Shown here: in pieces, positions 10,530 through 22,080 of the stretch
Numbering within the stretch: position 1 is the first letter of the stretch
Layout of the letters: each line of letters opens with the position of its first letter
Program-made: the position numbers and the translations under genes
Source of the DNA: Calothrix sp. CSU_2_0
Lineage (GTDB): Bacteria > Cyanobacteriota > Cyanobacteriia > Cyanobacteriales > Nostocaceae
Assembly (NCBI GenBank): GCA_012034595.1
Contig: JAAUPE010000016.1
Span: 1-64,000, forward strand
Direction: 5' to 3'
Length of the DNA stretch: 64,000 bases
Notes under the pieces: model-generated
What the model was told of the DNA's origin: nothing
The model's input: only the letters and a program-made list of their open reading frames with translations
Database searches by the model: none

Positions 10530-12404
10530 GTGACAATATCTACTAAAACACTACCACTTGTAAAAGACCCCGATCGCTTAGAAAATCGTCTAGCTGAAAT
10601 TCCTCCCGAACCTGGGGTTTATTTCATGCGTGATGACAACGATCGCATTATTTATATCGGTAAGTCCCGAAAATTGCGATCGCGTGTTCGTTCTTATTTC
10701 CGTGAGTCCCAACGTCTAAGTGAACGTATTGCGACGATGGTGAAACAAGTCACCGATATTGAGTTCATCGTTACTGATACGGAAGCGGAAGCACTCGCGC
10801 TAGAAGCAAATTTAATTAAGCAGCACCAACCTTATTTCAATGTCCTGCTTAAAGACGATAAAAAGTATCCTTATGTCTGTATTACGTGGTCGGAAGATTA
10901 TCCACGCATTTTTATTACCCGCAAACGTCAATTAAGTAAGGAAAAAGATAAATATTACGGTCCATATACTGATTCCCATTTACTTCGGGAAATTGTCCGT
11001 ATTTGTAAACGAATTTTTCCCCTCCGTCAACGTCCCCAACCCCTATTTAAAGACCGTCCCTGTTTGAATTATGATTTGGGAAGATGTCCGGGTGTTTGTC
11101 AAAAACTTGTCACACCAGAGGATTATCGGAAAATTGTCCAGAAAGTGGCGATGGTTTTCCAAGGTAGGGTACAGGAACTAGTTGAAATTCTCAGCGAAGC
11201 CATGCAAACACAAGCTGAAGCGTTGAATTTTGAAGCTGCTGCTCGATATCGCGACCAAATTAATGGTTTAAAGTCGCTTAATGCGGATCAAAAAGTTTCC
11301 CTTCCCGATGATACGGTTTCGCGGGATGCGATCGCTTTAGCAAAGGATGAAAATCACGCTTGTATTCAATTATTCCAAATTCGTGCTGGTCAACTTGTTG
11401 GTCGTTTGGCTTTTGTTGCTGATGGACATGCAGAACCGGAAGCGATTATCCAACGGGTTTTGGAAGAACATTACCAAACTGCCGATGATGTGGAAATTCC
11501 TACGGAAATTTTAGTTCAGCATGAGTTATCCGATAGTGAGATTTTGGCAGCAGCGCTAACTCAACGCAAGGGTCGCAAGGTGAGTATTCTCACACCACAA
11601 CGTCAACTAAAAGCCGAATTAATTGAGATGGTGGAGCGAAATGCCCAATATGAGTTGCAACGTCTGCAAAAATTTGGCGATCGCAATCTCCAAGCAACCC
11701 AAGATTTAGCTGCGATTCTCGATTTACCAGATTTACCCCATCGGATTGAAGGTTACGATATTTCCCACATCCAAGGTTCTAATGCGGTTGCTTCCCAAGT
11801 GGTATTTATTGATGGCATACCCGCAAAGCAACATTACCGTCACTACAAAATCAAAAATCCAACGGTGACAATTGGACATTCGGATGATTTTGCTTCCCTC
11901 GCTGAAGTGATTCAAAGAAGGTTTCGCAAGTTTATTGAGGAACCAGAATTAAAGCGTCAGGGAAATCCCGATTTTCCCGACTTGGTAATGATTGACGGAG
12001 GCAAAGGACAGCTTTCGTCGGTAATTGCGGTGTTGCAAGAAATGAATTTGCTCGAAGATGTGCGGGTTTGTAGTTTGGCAAAAAAACGTGAAGAAATCTT
12101 TCTACCTGGGGAATCTTTACCCTTGGAAACCGATGCAGAACAACCAGGAGTTCAGCTTTTACGACGTTTGCGCGACGAAGCGCACAGATTTGCTGTTTCC
12201 TTCCACCGTCAACAACGTAGCGATAAATTAAAGCGATCGCGTTTAGATGAAATTCCTGGTTTGGGACACCACCGACAAAAGTTGCTTTTAGCTCATTTTC
12301 GCTCGGTTGATTACATTCGACAAGCCACACCAGAACAGTTATCTGAGGTTTCCGGGATTGGTTCCCATCTCGCTCAAGAAATTTACAACTATTTTCATCC
12401 ATGA
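10530..12404 (+). CDS. uvrC: Excinuclease ABC subunit UvrC
   Basis: GIY-YIG start [31 protein letters not shown], UvrC homology region [18 protein letters not shown]-terminal HhH. Confidence 0.97.
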   Translation: MTISTKTLPLVKDPDRLENRLAEIPPEPGVYFMRDDNDRIIYIGKSRKLRSRVRSYFRESQRLSERIATMVKQVTDIEFIVTDTEAEALALEANLIKQHQPYFNVLLKDDKKYPYVCITWSEDYPRIFITRKRQLSKEKDKYYGPYTDSHLLREIVRICKRIFPLRQRPQPLFKDRPCLNYDLGRCPGVCQKLVTPEDYRKIVQKVAMVFQGRVQELVEILSEAMQTQAEALNFEAAARYRDQINGLKSLNADQKVSLPDDTVSRDAIALAKDENHACIQLFQIRAGQLVGRLAFVADGHAEPEAIIQRVLEEHYQTADDVEIPTEILVQHELSDSEILAAALTQRKGRKVSILTPQRQLKAELIEMVERNAQYELQRLQKFGDRNLQATQDLAAILDLPDLPHRIEGYDISHIQGSNAVASQVVFIDGIPAKQHYRHYKIKNPTVTIGHSDDFASLAEVIQRRFRKFIEEPELKRQGNPDFPDLVMIDGGKGQLSSVIAVLQEMNLLEDVRVCSLAKKREEIFLPGESLPLETDAEQPGVQLLRRLRDEAHRFAVSFHRQQRSDKLKRSRLDEIPGLGHHRQKLLLAHFRSVDYIRQATPEQLSEVSGIGSHLAQEIYNYFHP

Positions 12405-12430
12405 ACTACTTAGACTTGCCGAGCGGTAGT

Positions 12431-12644
12431 CTAAGCTTCATATTTATCAATTAATCTTCGCGCTGCCGAAGCATGTTGTTCTGCCAATTCGAGTGGTGAA
12501 ATAATACCTGCATCATGCCTAGATGATTTTTGTTGTCGGCTGATGTTTGTCGGCAATCTCGATTGCTTGTCCTTGAGCGATCGCATGTTCGACTAAGGGT
12601 ATTTGGTGATATAAGTAGTCACTATTCTTACCCTTTCTTCCCAT
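12431..12644 (-). pseudogene. Putative frameshifted small ORF, unknown family
   Basis: MGRKGKNSDYLYHQIPLVEHAIAQGQAIEIADKHQPTTK then, after an A5 run, SSRHDAGIISPLELAEQHASAARRLIDKYEA* in another frame. Confidence 0.35.
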
Positions 12645-12859
12645 GCTCTCTAGGTCAGTGTAGACTATAGCTCGATTTAGATGTTAGCGTACTGAGTAAA
12701 ATAAACCTCCTTCTAATCTTTTCTCACCATACAGCAGCTTCGCAGTATGGACAATACATAGTATTAAATCCTAATTCATCCTCTATTATGCAATGCCATA
12801 TTTTTTTGTCAGACGTTTTGCATTAAGAGATTTTTTCTTTCCCATCTTCAAAAAACAAC

Positions 12860-13657
12860 CTATACCGAAGTACTCAAAGGCGATCGCGGATGCGGATTGC
12901 TAAACTTCTCCTTTGTTGTTAACTTTGCTTGCGACTGCGGCGTATTTACATTTAAAATCTCCATATTGAACCTATAGCCAACATTACGAATAGTTTGAAT
13001 TAAACTTGGTTGCCGTGGATCGAGTTCAACCTTTTTCCGCAAAGATAATACATGTGTATCTATTGTCCGGGGATTATCAATCGCATCAGGCCAAGCTCGA
13101 CGCAAAAGTTCCGAACGACTTAGCGCTACTCCACCAGCTTGCGCTAACACATAAAGCAAACTAAACTCCTGTGGTGTTAAGTCAATAAATTCACCTTGGA
13201 AGCGAACCCGACGCTGTACTAAATCGATTTGTAACGTCCCATAATCCAAATAAGCTGGTGCCGCAGGAGTTCGGTTACGACGAATTAGCGCTTCTACCCG
13301 TGCTAAAAATTCCTGCATTCCAAAAGGTTTACTGAGGTAGTCGTCAGCACCACCCCTAAGTCCAGCCACAACGTCACCCTCACTATTGCGGGCTGATAAC
13401 ATTAAAATCAGTGGTTGCTGCTGCCGATGTAGCCAACGACAAAACTCCATACCATCACCCTCTGGCAAATCGGCATCAAGAATAACTAACGTTGGTTGAT
13501 TGCTTAAAAAAACTTCCCTTGCTTGATAGATACTCGCAGCTTGATGTACTCGATAGTTCAGCTGTTGCAAGTGCCAACCTAACAATGACCTGAGATGGGG
13601 ATTTCCCTCAACGATTTCAATACAAACCGAACCCACAGCGGCAAGACCCCTTAGCAT
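12860..13657 (-). CDS. OmpR-family winged-helix response regulator
   Basis: Receiver (LVILDADLPEGDG, GGADDYLSKPF) plus trans_reg_C (TIDTHVLSLRKKV...IRNVGYRF). Confidence 0.9.
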   Translation of the reverse strand: MLRGLAAVGSVCIEIVEGNPHLRSLLGWHLQQLNYRVHQAASIYQAREVFLSNQPTLVILDADLPEGDGMEFCRWLHRQQQPLILMLSARNSEGDVVAGLRGGADDYLSKPFGMQEFLARVEALIRRNRTPAAPAYLDYGTLQIDLVQRRVRFQGEFIDLTPQEFSLLYVLAQAGGVALSRSELLRRAWPDAIDNPRTIDTHVLSLRKKVELDPRQPSLIQTIRNVGYRFNMEILNVNTPQSQAKLTTKEKFSNPHPRSPLSTSV

Positions 13658-14294
13658 CTATGAATTTACAAAGTATCAAAGCCTAGCAACTCGGTTTTGT
13701 AACCGTTGTTACTTCACATCCAATCAGCTTTCTACTAAATCATATTTACACTCTCAGCCTCAGGAATCTACCCCTTATCCAAAGCGGAGTTAGTCAATTA
13801 TCAGTCAGTCTCCGAACAATTGTTAAGATTTAATTATATTTACCTTGTATGCGATACCACTCTGACGATGGCGAGTCTATGAAAAAAGTGAATAACTAGA
13901 ATATGTTTATTTTTGTTACAATATTTAAATGTGAACGACAATTGTTACCTGGAATACACTTTAACTTGATGGATTAACCTTAAAAACTTATTTAGATGAG
14001 GTTTTCCAGCAAACGGCTACCCTGATTGAGAATGAAAAAAAAGTTACAATTCTTTCATAAACCGAATGATGTACTCAGCAACTTTACATGCATAATATAA
14101 AAAAATGACCAAATCAACCATCCGATTCGCCAAATTCTGGAATAGGATGGAGTTAAACGGTAGCTACTTTTAGATATTCTTAACCAGGGAGATAGTTCCA
14201 GCTTTAATTTGATGTCGCACTAGAAGAAGTAATACTTCACTTTTTAGCTCAGATATTTTACAATTCTCATTCTTAACAGATTTCTATAGCAGTT

Positions 14295-14549
14295 ATGCTC
14301 CAAGACACACAAACCATTCGCTATTACCAAAAACTCACCGACATCTTCGTCGAGCTATGGAATCGCGGTTATCGCACGGATGATATGCGGATGTATTTGG
14401 ACGGCTACCTCGCAGCCTTGCGAAATAGCAATGCCATTGAACCATATCTGATTCATCGTTTAGAGGAGGAAGCAATGCGCTATTTGTACGATGTCTCAAA
14501 CTTTGCGATCGCAATGCCGCAACCAGAGCCAGAACCCGGTTATTACTAG
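14295..14549 (+). CDS. Conserved cyanobacterial small protein (DUF6761-like)
   Basis: 84 aa, compact conserved-looking sequence; remembered family. Confidence 0.65.
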   Translation: MLQDTQTIRYYQKLTDIFVELWNRGYRTDDMRMYLDGYLAALRNSNAIEPYLIHRLEEEAMRYLYDVSNFAIAMPQPEPEPGYY

Positions 14550-14727
14550 CTTTCCCCTGCCTGGTCATTGTTTGCCAATCGTTTGATTAACGCTGATAAT
14601 CATAGCATCGCACTTGCTTTAATGACCAGTGCCTACGTATAAATTTTGGAAACACGGAATTGGAGACTCAACCTGTCTTCATCAATTGATAATTGCGAGT
14701 TTTTCAGCATAAATTTCTATAAAATCA

Positions 14728-14784
14728 AACCCAGCCGTATTGTTGTTGCATCACATTTGATGCATTGTAACGGCTGGGTTTTTT
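14728..14784. terminator. Bidirectional rho-independent terminator
   Basis: Perfect stem aacccagccgt / acggctgggtt followed by a T-run, between convergent genes. Confidence 0.85.
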
Positions 14785-14816
14785 GATTGAGCTGTTTCAA
14801 TTAAGCTTGACAGCGA

Positions 14817-15140
14817 CTACGAAGCTAAAGCAACTTCAACCATTTGTTGTAATTCGCCGGATTGATACAGTTCAATCAGAATATCAGAACCGCCGACAAA
14901 CTGACCATTTACATAAACTTGGGGAATGGTAGGCCAGGCAGAATATTCTTTAATGCTTTGACGGATGTCAGAGTCAGCCAAAACATCAACTGTCTCAAAA
15001 GGTACTCCTAATGTATTAAATATCTGCACAACATTATTAGAGAACCCGCACTGGGGCATTAATTTGTTTCCCTTCATGAAAACCATGATTTTGTTTTGGG
15101 TAACTAAATTATCAATCCGCTCTTTAATTTCAGGTGTCAT
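14817..15140 (-). CDS. grxD: Monothiol glutaredoxin, Grx4 family
   Basis: KIMVFMKGNKLMPQCGFSNNVVQI (CGFS), TIPQVYVNGQFVGGSDIL. Confidence 0.95.
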   Translation of the reverse strand: MTPEIKERIDNLVTQNKIMVFMKGNKLMPQCGFSNNVVQIFNTLGVPFETVDVLADSDIRQSIKEYSAWPTIPQVYVNGQFVGGSDILIELYQSGELQQMVEVALAS

Positions 15141-15168
15141 GTTCTTTCTCTTGCAATTGGACTATTGT

Positions 15169-15209
15169 ATTGGGGATTGGGCATTGGGAATTGGGGATTG
15201 GGCATTGGC
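15169..15209. repeat. Heptanucleotide tandem repeat (GGGNATT)n
   Basis: attggggattgggcattgggaattggggattgggcattgg. Confidence 0.8.
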
Positions 15210-15228
15210 ATAAGCTGCCAGTAATGAA

Positions 15229-15266
15229 TAACCATTAACCATTAACCATTAACCATCAACCATTAA
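15229..15266. repeat. Heptanucleotide tandem repeat (CCATTAA)n
   Basis: taaccattaaccattaaccattaaccatcaaccattaa, ending at the bolA stop codon. Confidence 0.8.
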
Positions 15267-15512
15267 CTATTGACTACTTTGCCAAGCTTCCGGTGTGTAT
15301 GTTTTCAATGCTAAAGCATGGATTGCCTCGGTAGACATGGCTTGTTGCACGGCACGATAAACCAACTGATGTTGTTGTACCAGTCCTTTGCCAGCAAACT
15401 GCGATGAAACGACAGTCACTTCAAAATGCTCACCATCGGGACTTTGCACGTTTATTTGGGCATCTGGCAATTCTGCTTGGATCATTGCCTCCACTTGCTG
15501 CGGATTAATCAT
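15267..15512 (-). CDS. bolA: BolA family protein
   Basis: MINPQQVEAMIQAELPDAQINVQSPDGEHFEVTVVSSQFAGKGLVQQHQLVYRAV; internal ATG at 15512 preferred. Confidence 0.9.
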   Translation of the reverse strand: MINPQQVEAMIQAELPDAQINVQSPDGEHFEVTVVSSQFAGKGLVQQHQLVYRAVQQAMSTEAIHALALKTYTPEAWQSSQ

Positions 15513-15651
15513 CGCAATCCTTAAGAAACAATTTTTAACAGGAGTTAATTCTAACAAATATTGACTCCTTGTTTCTGTCCTTTTGGGACATCTGAACGAA
15601 TCGCGAATAATCCGAATATTTTTTTTGTCTGATGCAAAGCATAAATAAAAT

Positions 15652-15683
15652 ACGTAGAGACATTACATGTAACATCTCTACGT
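15652..15683. repeat. Palindromic repeat of ACGTAGAGA...TCTCTACGT type
   Basis: acgtagagacattacatgtaacatctctacgt. Confidence 0.7.
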
Positions 15684-15709
15684 CAAAATAGTATTTTTTT
15701 AAAGCTTGA

Positions 15710-16303
15710 TTACTTTTGGGATGTGCTACCACCACGGGGAAAGGGAGAATCGACAAATCCCAATTCCAAAAGTTGTTGATAGGCTTTTTTGCCCATATCT
15801 CTGGTTGGATTTTGGCTTTTGACGATTTGTATGAGCAAAGGTACTGCTAGTTCGGGTTTATTTTGAGAACGATGTACTAGTGCTAGTCGATAAGTGGCTT
15901 CATCACGTAATTGGGCAGTTTCGAGTGCCTTTTTACGTTGTGTATCAGCTATTTTGTTATCAATTCCAGAAAAGCTGGAAGTAAGTTCTTGGTAGAAATT
16001 GGATAGCTGGTTGAAAACAGTTCGTGCTTCTTGAAGTTTCTTAGCTGCGCTATCGAAGTTTTGGGAAGAAACTGCGCTTTCTGCTTCACTCATCAGTCGC
16101 TTGCCACCATCGATGCTTAACACGGTACTGCTTTGAGTCACCGGACGAAGATTGTTCGGGTCATTGGGGTCAATTGGTTGAGCTTGGTTCGGATTCGGTG
16201 TAAGCTTTGGTGTTTGGGCGTGTACCTGTGATAGCAAACTGAGGGTTGCTATCAGTGATAAGCAAGCAAAGCGAATCAAGGGAACAGTTGTAGCAAATTT
16301 CAT
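15710..16303 (-). CDS. Secreted hypothetical protein, TPR-like helical
   Basis: Signal peptide, repeated helical pairs. Confidence 0.6.
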   Translation of the reverse strand: MKFATTVPLIRFACLSLIATLSLLSQVHAQTPKLTPNPNQAQPIDPNDPNNLRPVTQSSTVLSIDGGKRLMSEAESAVSSQNFDSAAKKLQEARTVFNQLSNFYQELTSSFSGIDNKIADTQRKKALETAQLRDEATYRLALVHRSQNKPELAVPLLIQIVKSQNPTRDMGKKAYQQLLELGFVDSPFPRGGSTSQK

Positions 16304-16491
16304 GCGTTTTTATGGTGCAACAACTCAATAAAAGTAAATAAAACAAAATGGAAACTTCGGGTATCTTAACTCTGTTTGGGCTTTTGACAAAGCAAAGCTA
16401 CATACTAAGTTCTTGCTTTCTTAGACTGATGATTGATTTAATCTAGTTCCCGTAGTTATTTTTGATTTTGAGTTGACATTTTTTACAAACT

Positions 16492-18606
16492 ATGAACCTA
16501 AATACATCTAATTTGGCTGCAAGTGTGGGTGTTCCTACAAATAGCTTGGGGATTATTTTACAGCGCGGTGGTGAAGAGTTGATTTTAGAAAAAGTGAGCG
16601 ATCGCTTTACAGTTCGTCCCCAGCAGCAGCTATCATCACCGGAGCAATTAGAATTAAATATTGGCAAATGGCAGCGTCGCATCCCCCAAGCAAATCTCGA
16701 AGTATTTACTGTGGAAGCAAGTCAGCTAGACGCAGCGATGACAAATGCTCGCAATTCCAAGAATGTTGCTTTTGCGAGTCATGTTTACCAAATAAAAAGT
16801 AGCAATGGTCAAAATAGTCCCAGTACCTTCGTGCATGTGGATGACCAAATTACAATTCAGTTTGCCTTGGGGGTTGACTCTAGCAAAATTAAAGCCATTG
16901 CCGCAGCTTTTAGCCTAGTCGTAGATAAACCCGTCGTCGGATTAAATAATACTTTTGTATTGTTAGTTAGTAAAGATGCAACCGAAAATCCGATCAAAAT
17001 CGCCAATCGATTGCAGTCCCAACCCGAAGTTTTAGCAGCAGAACCAAATATTATTATTCGTACCGAACCCCACTACAAACCCCGCGATCCACTTTATTCC
17101 GAACAATGGTATCTCAATCACAACAATGGTCGAGAACTAGCAGCAGGTTCACATATTGCGATCGAAAAAGCCTGGGATATCACCCGTGGTCTGCGTTCCG
17201 TTGTCGTTGCGGTGGTGGATGACTCATTTGATTTGAATCATCCCGATTTTCAAGGTAACGGAAAAATAGTTGCACCCCTGAATTTGAAGGATAATAATTT
17301 TTTACCCCTACCAGATTCAAGCGAGACTAGCCACGGAACCGCTTGTGCAGGGGTGGCAGTTGCCGAAGAAAATGGCACTGGGATTGCTGGAGTTGCCCCT
17401 AGATGTGCTTTGATGCCGATTCGGACCACGGGGGATTTAGATGACGACTCCATTGAGAAAATTTTTGATTGGGCAGTAGAAAAAGGTGCTAGTGTAATTT
17501 CTTGCAGTTGGGGAGCTGCGGCTGTTTACTTTCCCTTGTCTATACGTCAACGGGCTGCGATTTCCCGTGCAGCTACCCAAGGTCGAAATGGCAAAGGTTG
17601 CGTCATCTTATTTGCCGCAGGTAATGCCAATCGTCCAATTAATGGTAGCGTTAATGAGAAAAATTGGGTAAAAAATGTATTGAAGGGGAATACGAAGTGG
17701 CTCAGTGGATTTGCGGTACATCCCGATGCGATCGCAGTGTCAGCTTCTACTAGTTTTGGCAAGAAGGCAGCTTATAGCAATTGGGGGACAAATATTTCGG
17801 TTTGTGCCCCAAGTAATAATGCACCACCGGGAATGTGGTTCCAAACGACGGGCTATATTTACACTCAGCCGGGGATTGCGGTGTCCCTACCGGGATTGGG
17901 GGTTTTAACTGCCGACCAATTGGGTGCTGCGGGTTACGACCAAGAAGACTTTACTAAGGACTTTGGGGGAACTTCGAGTGCGACACCTGTAGTTGCCGGG
18001 GTTGCAGCATTGATATTATCGGCAAATCCTGACCTGACAGCACTACAAGTAAGAAAAATTTTGCAGGATACCGCAGATAAAATTGTCGATCCCGATCCCG
18101 ATCCCCAGTTAGGAATGAAGGCAGGGACTTATGATAATAACGGTCATTCCCAATGGTTTGGGTATGGTAAAGTGAATGCCTGGAAATCGGTGCAAGCAGC
18201 GCAACAGTTGCGTGTAACGGGTGCAGTTGCCGTCAAGGAAATTATTGGACGAAATAATAATCAAGTGGCGATTCCAGACAACAACAGGCAAGGAATCAAA
18301 AGTACAAACATTATTACCGATACCAATTTCGTCAGGGATATTCAGGTGACAGTTGATATTACCCACGATTTTCTGGGTGATTTAGAAATTTATTTAATTT
18401 CGCCGAATAATCAAACATGTTTATTACAAAGCCGGACTTTAGGTCGTCGTCAGAAATTACAACAAACTTACGAAGCACGACTGCATCCAATGTTATCGCA
18501 ATTGCTGAATATGCCAGCTAGGGGACGTTGGACGCTTTGGATAATTGACTATGTGGAACAAGATAAGGGAACACTCAATAGTTGGGAATTAAAATTGGGA
18601 ATTTAG
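16492..18606 (+). CDS. S8 family serine peptidase with C-terminal P-domain-like region
   Basis: VAVVDDSFDLNHPDF (Asp), SHGTACAGVA (His), GGTSSATPVVAGVAAL (Ser); C-terminal DLEIYLISPNNQTCLL...WTLWIIDYVEQDKGTLNSWELKL. Confidence 0.93.
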   Translation: MNLNTSNLAASVGVPTNSLGIILQRGGEELILEKVSDRFTVRPQQQLSSPEQLELNIGKWQRRIPQANLEVFTVEASQLDAAMTNARNSKNVAFASHVYQIKSSNGQNSPSTFVHVDDQITIQFALGVDSSKIKAIAAAFSLVVDKPVVGLNNTFVLLVSKDATENPIKIANRLQSQPEVLAAEPNIIIRTEPHYKPRDPLYSEQWYLNHNNGRELAAGSHIAIEKAWDITRGLRSVVVAVVDDSFDLNHPDFQGNGKIVAPLNLKDNNFLPLPDSSETSHGTACAGVAVAEENGTGIAGVAPRCALMPIRTTGDLDDDSIEKIFDWAVEKGASVISCSWGAAAVYFPLSIRQRAAISRAATQGRNGKGCVILFAAGNANRPINGSVNEKNWVKNVLKGNTKWLSGFAVHPDAIAVSASTSFGKKAAYSNWGTNISVCAPSNNAPPGMWFQTTGYIYTQPGIAVSLPGLGVLTADQLGAAGYDQEDFTKDFGGTSSATPVVAGVAALILSANPDLTALQVRKILQDTADKIVDPDPDPQLGMKAGTYDNNGHSQWFGYGKVNAWKSVQAAQQLRVTGAVAVKEIIGRNNNQVAIPDNNRQGIKSTNIITDTNFVRDIQVTVDITHDFLGDLEIYLISPNNQTCLLQSRTLGRRQKLQQTYEARLHPMLSQLLNMPARGRWTLWIIDYVEQDKGTLNSWELKLGI

Positions 18607-18636
18607 GTTATTGGTTATTGGTTATTGGTTATTGAT
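18607..18636. repeat. Heptanucleotide tandem repeat (TTATTGG)n
   Basis: gttattggttattggttattggttattg. Confidence 0.75.
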
Positions 18637-18719
18637 TAATTGTTTTTATAAACACAGATAACTAAAAATCCAAAAATAATTATTGACAATTAACAATTAA
18701 CTAATTAACCACCAATAAT

Positions 18720-19517
18720 TCACAAATTCGGCATTTCTGCAAAGCTGCGATCGCAAACATTCGTTGAGCGATCGCTTAATTTTTGCATTGACTTGCCGAC
18801 ATCATGCATGAGACGATTAGCATCTTTTTTGATGCAACCGCTAATGTAATCAGCAACCTTAATTGGTTTGCCAATATTTATACATACATTTGTACCCCAA
18901 CTAGGATTAGTCTGGCTGTAGTCGATGCTGATGGGAAGAATCTGCACTCCCAAATCGGAGTGATTGACTTCAGCAGTCAATGCCAAACGGGAAATTCCTG
19001 GTTTTAGCGGGTGAAGTTCCCCTTTGCGAATTCCTCCCTCTGGGAAAATAACTAGCATTTCGCCATTTCTCAACAAATCAACAGCATGACGCAGCGTGGT
19101 TATCGATGGACGCTTAAGATTCACAGGAAACCCACCCAAGTGTTGAATAAACCATCCCTGTAAACCATTACATTCGGTTCCCGTCACCATAAATCGGAGG
19201 TCGCGTCCAGTAATGCAACGTCCTGCCGCATAAGGAACTAACAACGCATCCCAGCGCGAACGATGGGTTGGTGCAAGAATAACAGGACCAGTTTTGGGAA
19301 TATTCTCTTGTCCCGCGATCGCAATACTTCCAAAAAAGCAAGGCAAAACCAAATGACGACCCAACAAGTAAGCCAAAGGACTCAACCAAGGAGAAACCCG
19401 TGAAGTAGAATACGCAACCTGGGGATTAGCAGCACTATTGGCAGATTGAGTTTTGGCAGATTGAGTCTTAGTCGATTGAAAATGGCTCCTACCTGAAGAA
19501 AAGTGAAATTGGATCAT
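18720..19517 (-). CDS. Lysophospholipid acyltransferase (PlsC family)
   Basis: APTHRSRWDALL (HxxxxD-type) and IFPEGGIRKG. Confidence 0.9.
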   Translation of the reverse strand: MIQFHFSSGRSHFQSTKTQSAKTQSANSAANPQVAYSTSRVSPWLSPLAYLLGRHLVLPCFFGSIAIAGQENIPKTGPVILAPTHRSRWDALLVPYAAGRCITGRDLRFMVTGTECNGLQGWFIQHLGGFPVNLKRPSITTLRHAVDLLRNGEMLVIFPEGGIRKGELHPLKPGISRLALTAEVNHSDLGVQILPISIDYSQTNPSWGTNVCINIGKPIKVADYISGCIKKDANRLMHDVGKSMQKLSDRSTNVCDRSFAEMPNL

Positions 19518-19629
19518 AACGGCGGCTGCTGATTGTTGGGTAAGATGTAATAAAAACTTTGATTAGATACACCGTAGATTTTCTTCCCTAACTTTTGTCA
19601 CACCAGCTGGACAGTTTTACCTCTGTCCT

Positions 19630-20115
19630 TTAGGTTGTACTATGTCGCCGATTCGCAAACCACTCTTGCAACTGCTGACGGCAATTCGATTCTAAGATGC
19701 CTCCAATAACCTGTAACTTATGATTGGAAGCGGCACTATCAGGAATATTTGCAACTGTTCGCACAGCACCAGTTTTGGCATCATCCACCCCATAGACAAG
19801 AATTCCGATCCGAGCTTGTACTATCGCACCCGCACACATCGGGCAGGGTTCGAGAGTCACGTAGAGAGTACATTCATGCAAGCGCCAATTTTGCAACAGC
19901 TTCGCTGCCATCCTCAGCGCGACAATCTCCGCATGGGCAGTTGGGTCACAGTCACGTTCTTTACGATTTTCCCCTTGGGCAATTAACTTTCCCTGGGAAT
20001 TAACAATAACAGCACCTACAGGAATATCACCTGCATCACCTGCGGATTTAGCTAATTGTAAAGCTTGCGTCATCCATTGTCTATGTATAAGATAATCTGA
20101 GTACTCAAATAACAT
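19630..20115 (-). CDS. tadA: tRNA adenosine(34) deaminase
   Basis: TAHAEIVALRMA and TLEPCPMCAGAIVQARI. Confidence 0.95.
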   Translation of the reverse strand: MLFEYSDYLIHRQWMTQALQLAKSAGDAGDIPVGAVIVNSQGKLIAQGENRKERDCDPTAHAEIVALRMAAKLLQNWRLHECTLYVTLEPCPMCAGAIVQARIGILVYGVDDAKTGAVRTVANIPDSAASNHKLQVIGGILESNCRQQLQEWFANRRHSTT

Positions 20116-20252
20116 ATTTTTATAATTATTTTCAGAAAATGCCCATTAGATATAATTCACAGGCAAAGACACAGGTATTAGATAGTTGTCTAACTCAGTA
20201 ACTAAACCAGAATTTAATCAAAAAATATACCCCATGCCTAATCTCCCATGCC

Positions 20253-20567
20253 CTATTCCCCAATTAACAACAAATCGAGTTGTCCTTTGGTATCAAGTTC
20301 ATACAAGTCATCACAACCGCCAATATGTTGGTTATTAATAAAAATTTGCGGTAATGTGCGGCGATTATTAGCACGTTCTGCCATTTGAGCGCGGGCTATC
20401 TCATCCCCATCGATTTTGTACTCAGTAAAATTGGCACCTTTCCACCAAAGCAACATTTTGGCGCGAATGCAGTATGGGCAAGTCTGCCAGGTATAAATTT
20501 CGATATTGGCTTGAATTCGTTCGGGTTGGCGACCGAGAAGGGAATTGAGGAAATTTAGCATATTCAC
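20253..20567 (-). CDS. grxC: Glutaredoxin 3
   Basis: IEIYTWQTCPYCIRAKMLL, TLPQIFINNQHIGGCDDL. Confidence 0.95.
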   Translation of the reverse strand: MNMLNFLNSLLGRQPERIQANIEIYTWQTCPYCIRAKMLLWWKGANFTEYKIDGDEIARAQMAERANNRRTLPQIFINNQHIGGCDDLYELDTKGQLDLLLIGE

Positions 20568-20969
20568 GAAAATAAATATATTTTAAACGCAAAGGTACGC
20601 GGAGGTACGCGCAGAGGTACGCTGAGTATTTATTGGACGTTTTGTGTCGAGATATAAGGTTCGGTAATGAGCCGCTTTCAGTATATAGTCCGTGGACTTA
20701 AACCCCTAGAGTTGGTTAAAAATATTTGTTAGTCAGACCAGTTGGTGCTGGAATCGCTGATGGGGAAGGTTTCCATCACATCAAAGTGGCTTAACTTGCT
20801 TGCCAGAGGGTATCTGGAGGATTTTTTGGGATCGGGATTTGGTGGTTTAGGTAAAGCTTTGTATCGCTGATAGCAAAGATTAGTTCCTTGAAGTATCCGC
20901 CCTTTGGTAGACTTGAAAACTGAACTGTTGGAAACGACGCAAAATCAAGCAATTGAGAGGGCAGACTCT

Positions 20970-22007
20970 GTGGAAAATACTCTTGGGTTAGAAATTATTG
21001 AGGTAGTTGAGCAAGCAGCGATCGCTTCTGCTCGTTGGATGGGTAAAGGTGAGAAAAACATCGCCGACCAAGTAGCTGTAGAGGCAATGCGCGAACGCAT
21101 GAACCGAATTCACATGCGTGGACGTATTGTGATTGGGGAAGGGGAACGGGATGAAGCCCCGATGCTCTATATTGGCGAAGAGGTTGGTATTTGTACCCGT
21201 GAAGATGCCAAAAATTATTGTAACCCCGATGAATTAGTTGAAATTGACATTGCTGTTGACCCCTGCGAAGGTACTAATTTAGTTGCCTACGGTCAAAATG
21301 GCTCAATGGCTGTGTTAGCAATTTCTGAAAAAGGTGGTTTATTTGCAGCTCCCGACTTCTATATGAAGAAACTTGCTGCACCTCCCCAAGCAAAAGGTCT
21401 TGTGGATATCAATAAGTCTGCCACCGAAAACCTGAAAATCCTCTCGGAGTGCTTGAACCGTTCGGTTGAAGAATTGGTTGTAGTGGTAATGGATCGTCCC
21501 CGTCACAAAGAATTAATCCAAGAAATTCGTGACTGTGGTGCTAGGGTTCGATTGATCAGCGATGGTGACGTTTCTGCTGCTATCTCCTGCGGTTTTGCTG
21601 GAACCAACATTCATGCTCTTATGGGTATTGGTGCAGCACCAGAAGGCGTAATTTCGGCTGCGGCAATGCGTTGTTTGGGTGGTCACTTCCAAGGACAATT
21701 GATCTACGATCCAGAAGTAGTGCAAACAGGTTTGATTGGCGAAAGCAGAGAAGGTAATTTGGCTCGACTCAAGGAGATGGGAATCACCGATGCCGATCGC
21801 ACTTATGATGCTCACGAACTAGCTTCTGGTGAAACCGTCTTGTTTGCTGCTTGCGGTATTACTCCCGGAGTTTTAATGGAAGGAGTACGTTTTTTTGCTG
21901 GTGGTTCTAGAACCCAAAGTTTGGTAATTTCGAGCCAGTCTCAAACTGTTCGTTTTGTCGATACCATTCACTTAGCTGAAAAACCACTGACAATTCAACT
22001 GCACTAA
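20970..22007 (+). CDS. glpX: Class II fructose-1,6-bisphosphatase / sedoheptulose-1,7-bisphosphatase
   Basis: [30 protein letters not shown]...[22 protein letters not shown] at 20970 gives the expected 345 aa. Confidence 0.95.
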   Translation: MENTLGLEIIEVVEQAAIASARWMGKGEKNIADQVAVEAMRERMNRIHMRGRIVIGEGERDEAPMLYIGEEVGICTREDAKNYCNPDELVEIDIAVDPCEGTNLVAYGQNGSMAVLAISEKGGLFAAPDFYMKKLAAPPQAKGLVDINKSATENLKILSECLNRSVEELVVVVMDRPRHKELIQEIRDCGARVRLISDGDVSAAISCGFAGTNIHALMGIGAAPEGVISAAAMRCLGGHFQGQLIYDPEVVQTGLIGESREGNLARLKEMGITDADRTYDAHELASGETVLFAACGITPGVLMEGVRFFAGGSRTQSLVISSQSQTVRFVDTIHLAEKPLTIQLH

Positions 22008-22011
22008 TTAC

Positions 22012-22080
22012 ATGGGGCAATGGGGATGGGGCAATGGGCAATGGGGATGGGGCAATGGGCAATGAGCATGGGGCAATGGG
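22012..22080. repeat. Tandem repeat of GGGGCAAT / GGGGAT units
   Basis: atggggcaatggggatggggcaatgggcaatggggatggggcaatgggcaatgagcatggggcaatggg. Confidence 0.85.

Noticed and set aside
15229-15266. CRISPR array
   Set aside because: Repeats are contiguous 7-mers without unique spacers; no cas genes in the window. Same applies to all other short arrays.
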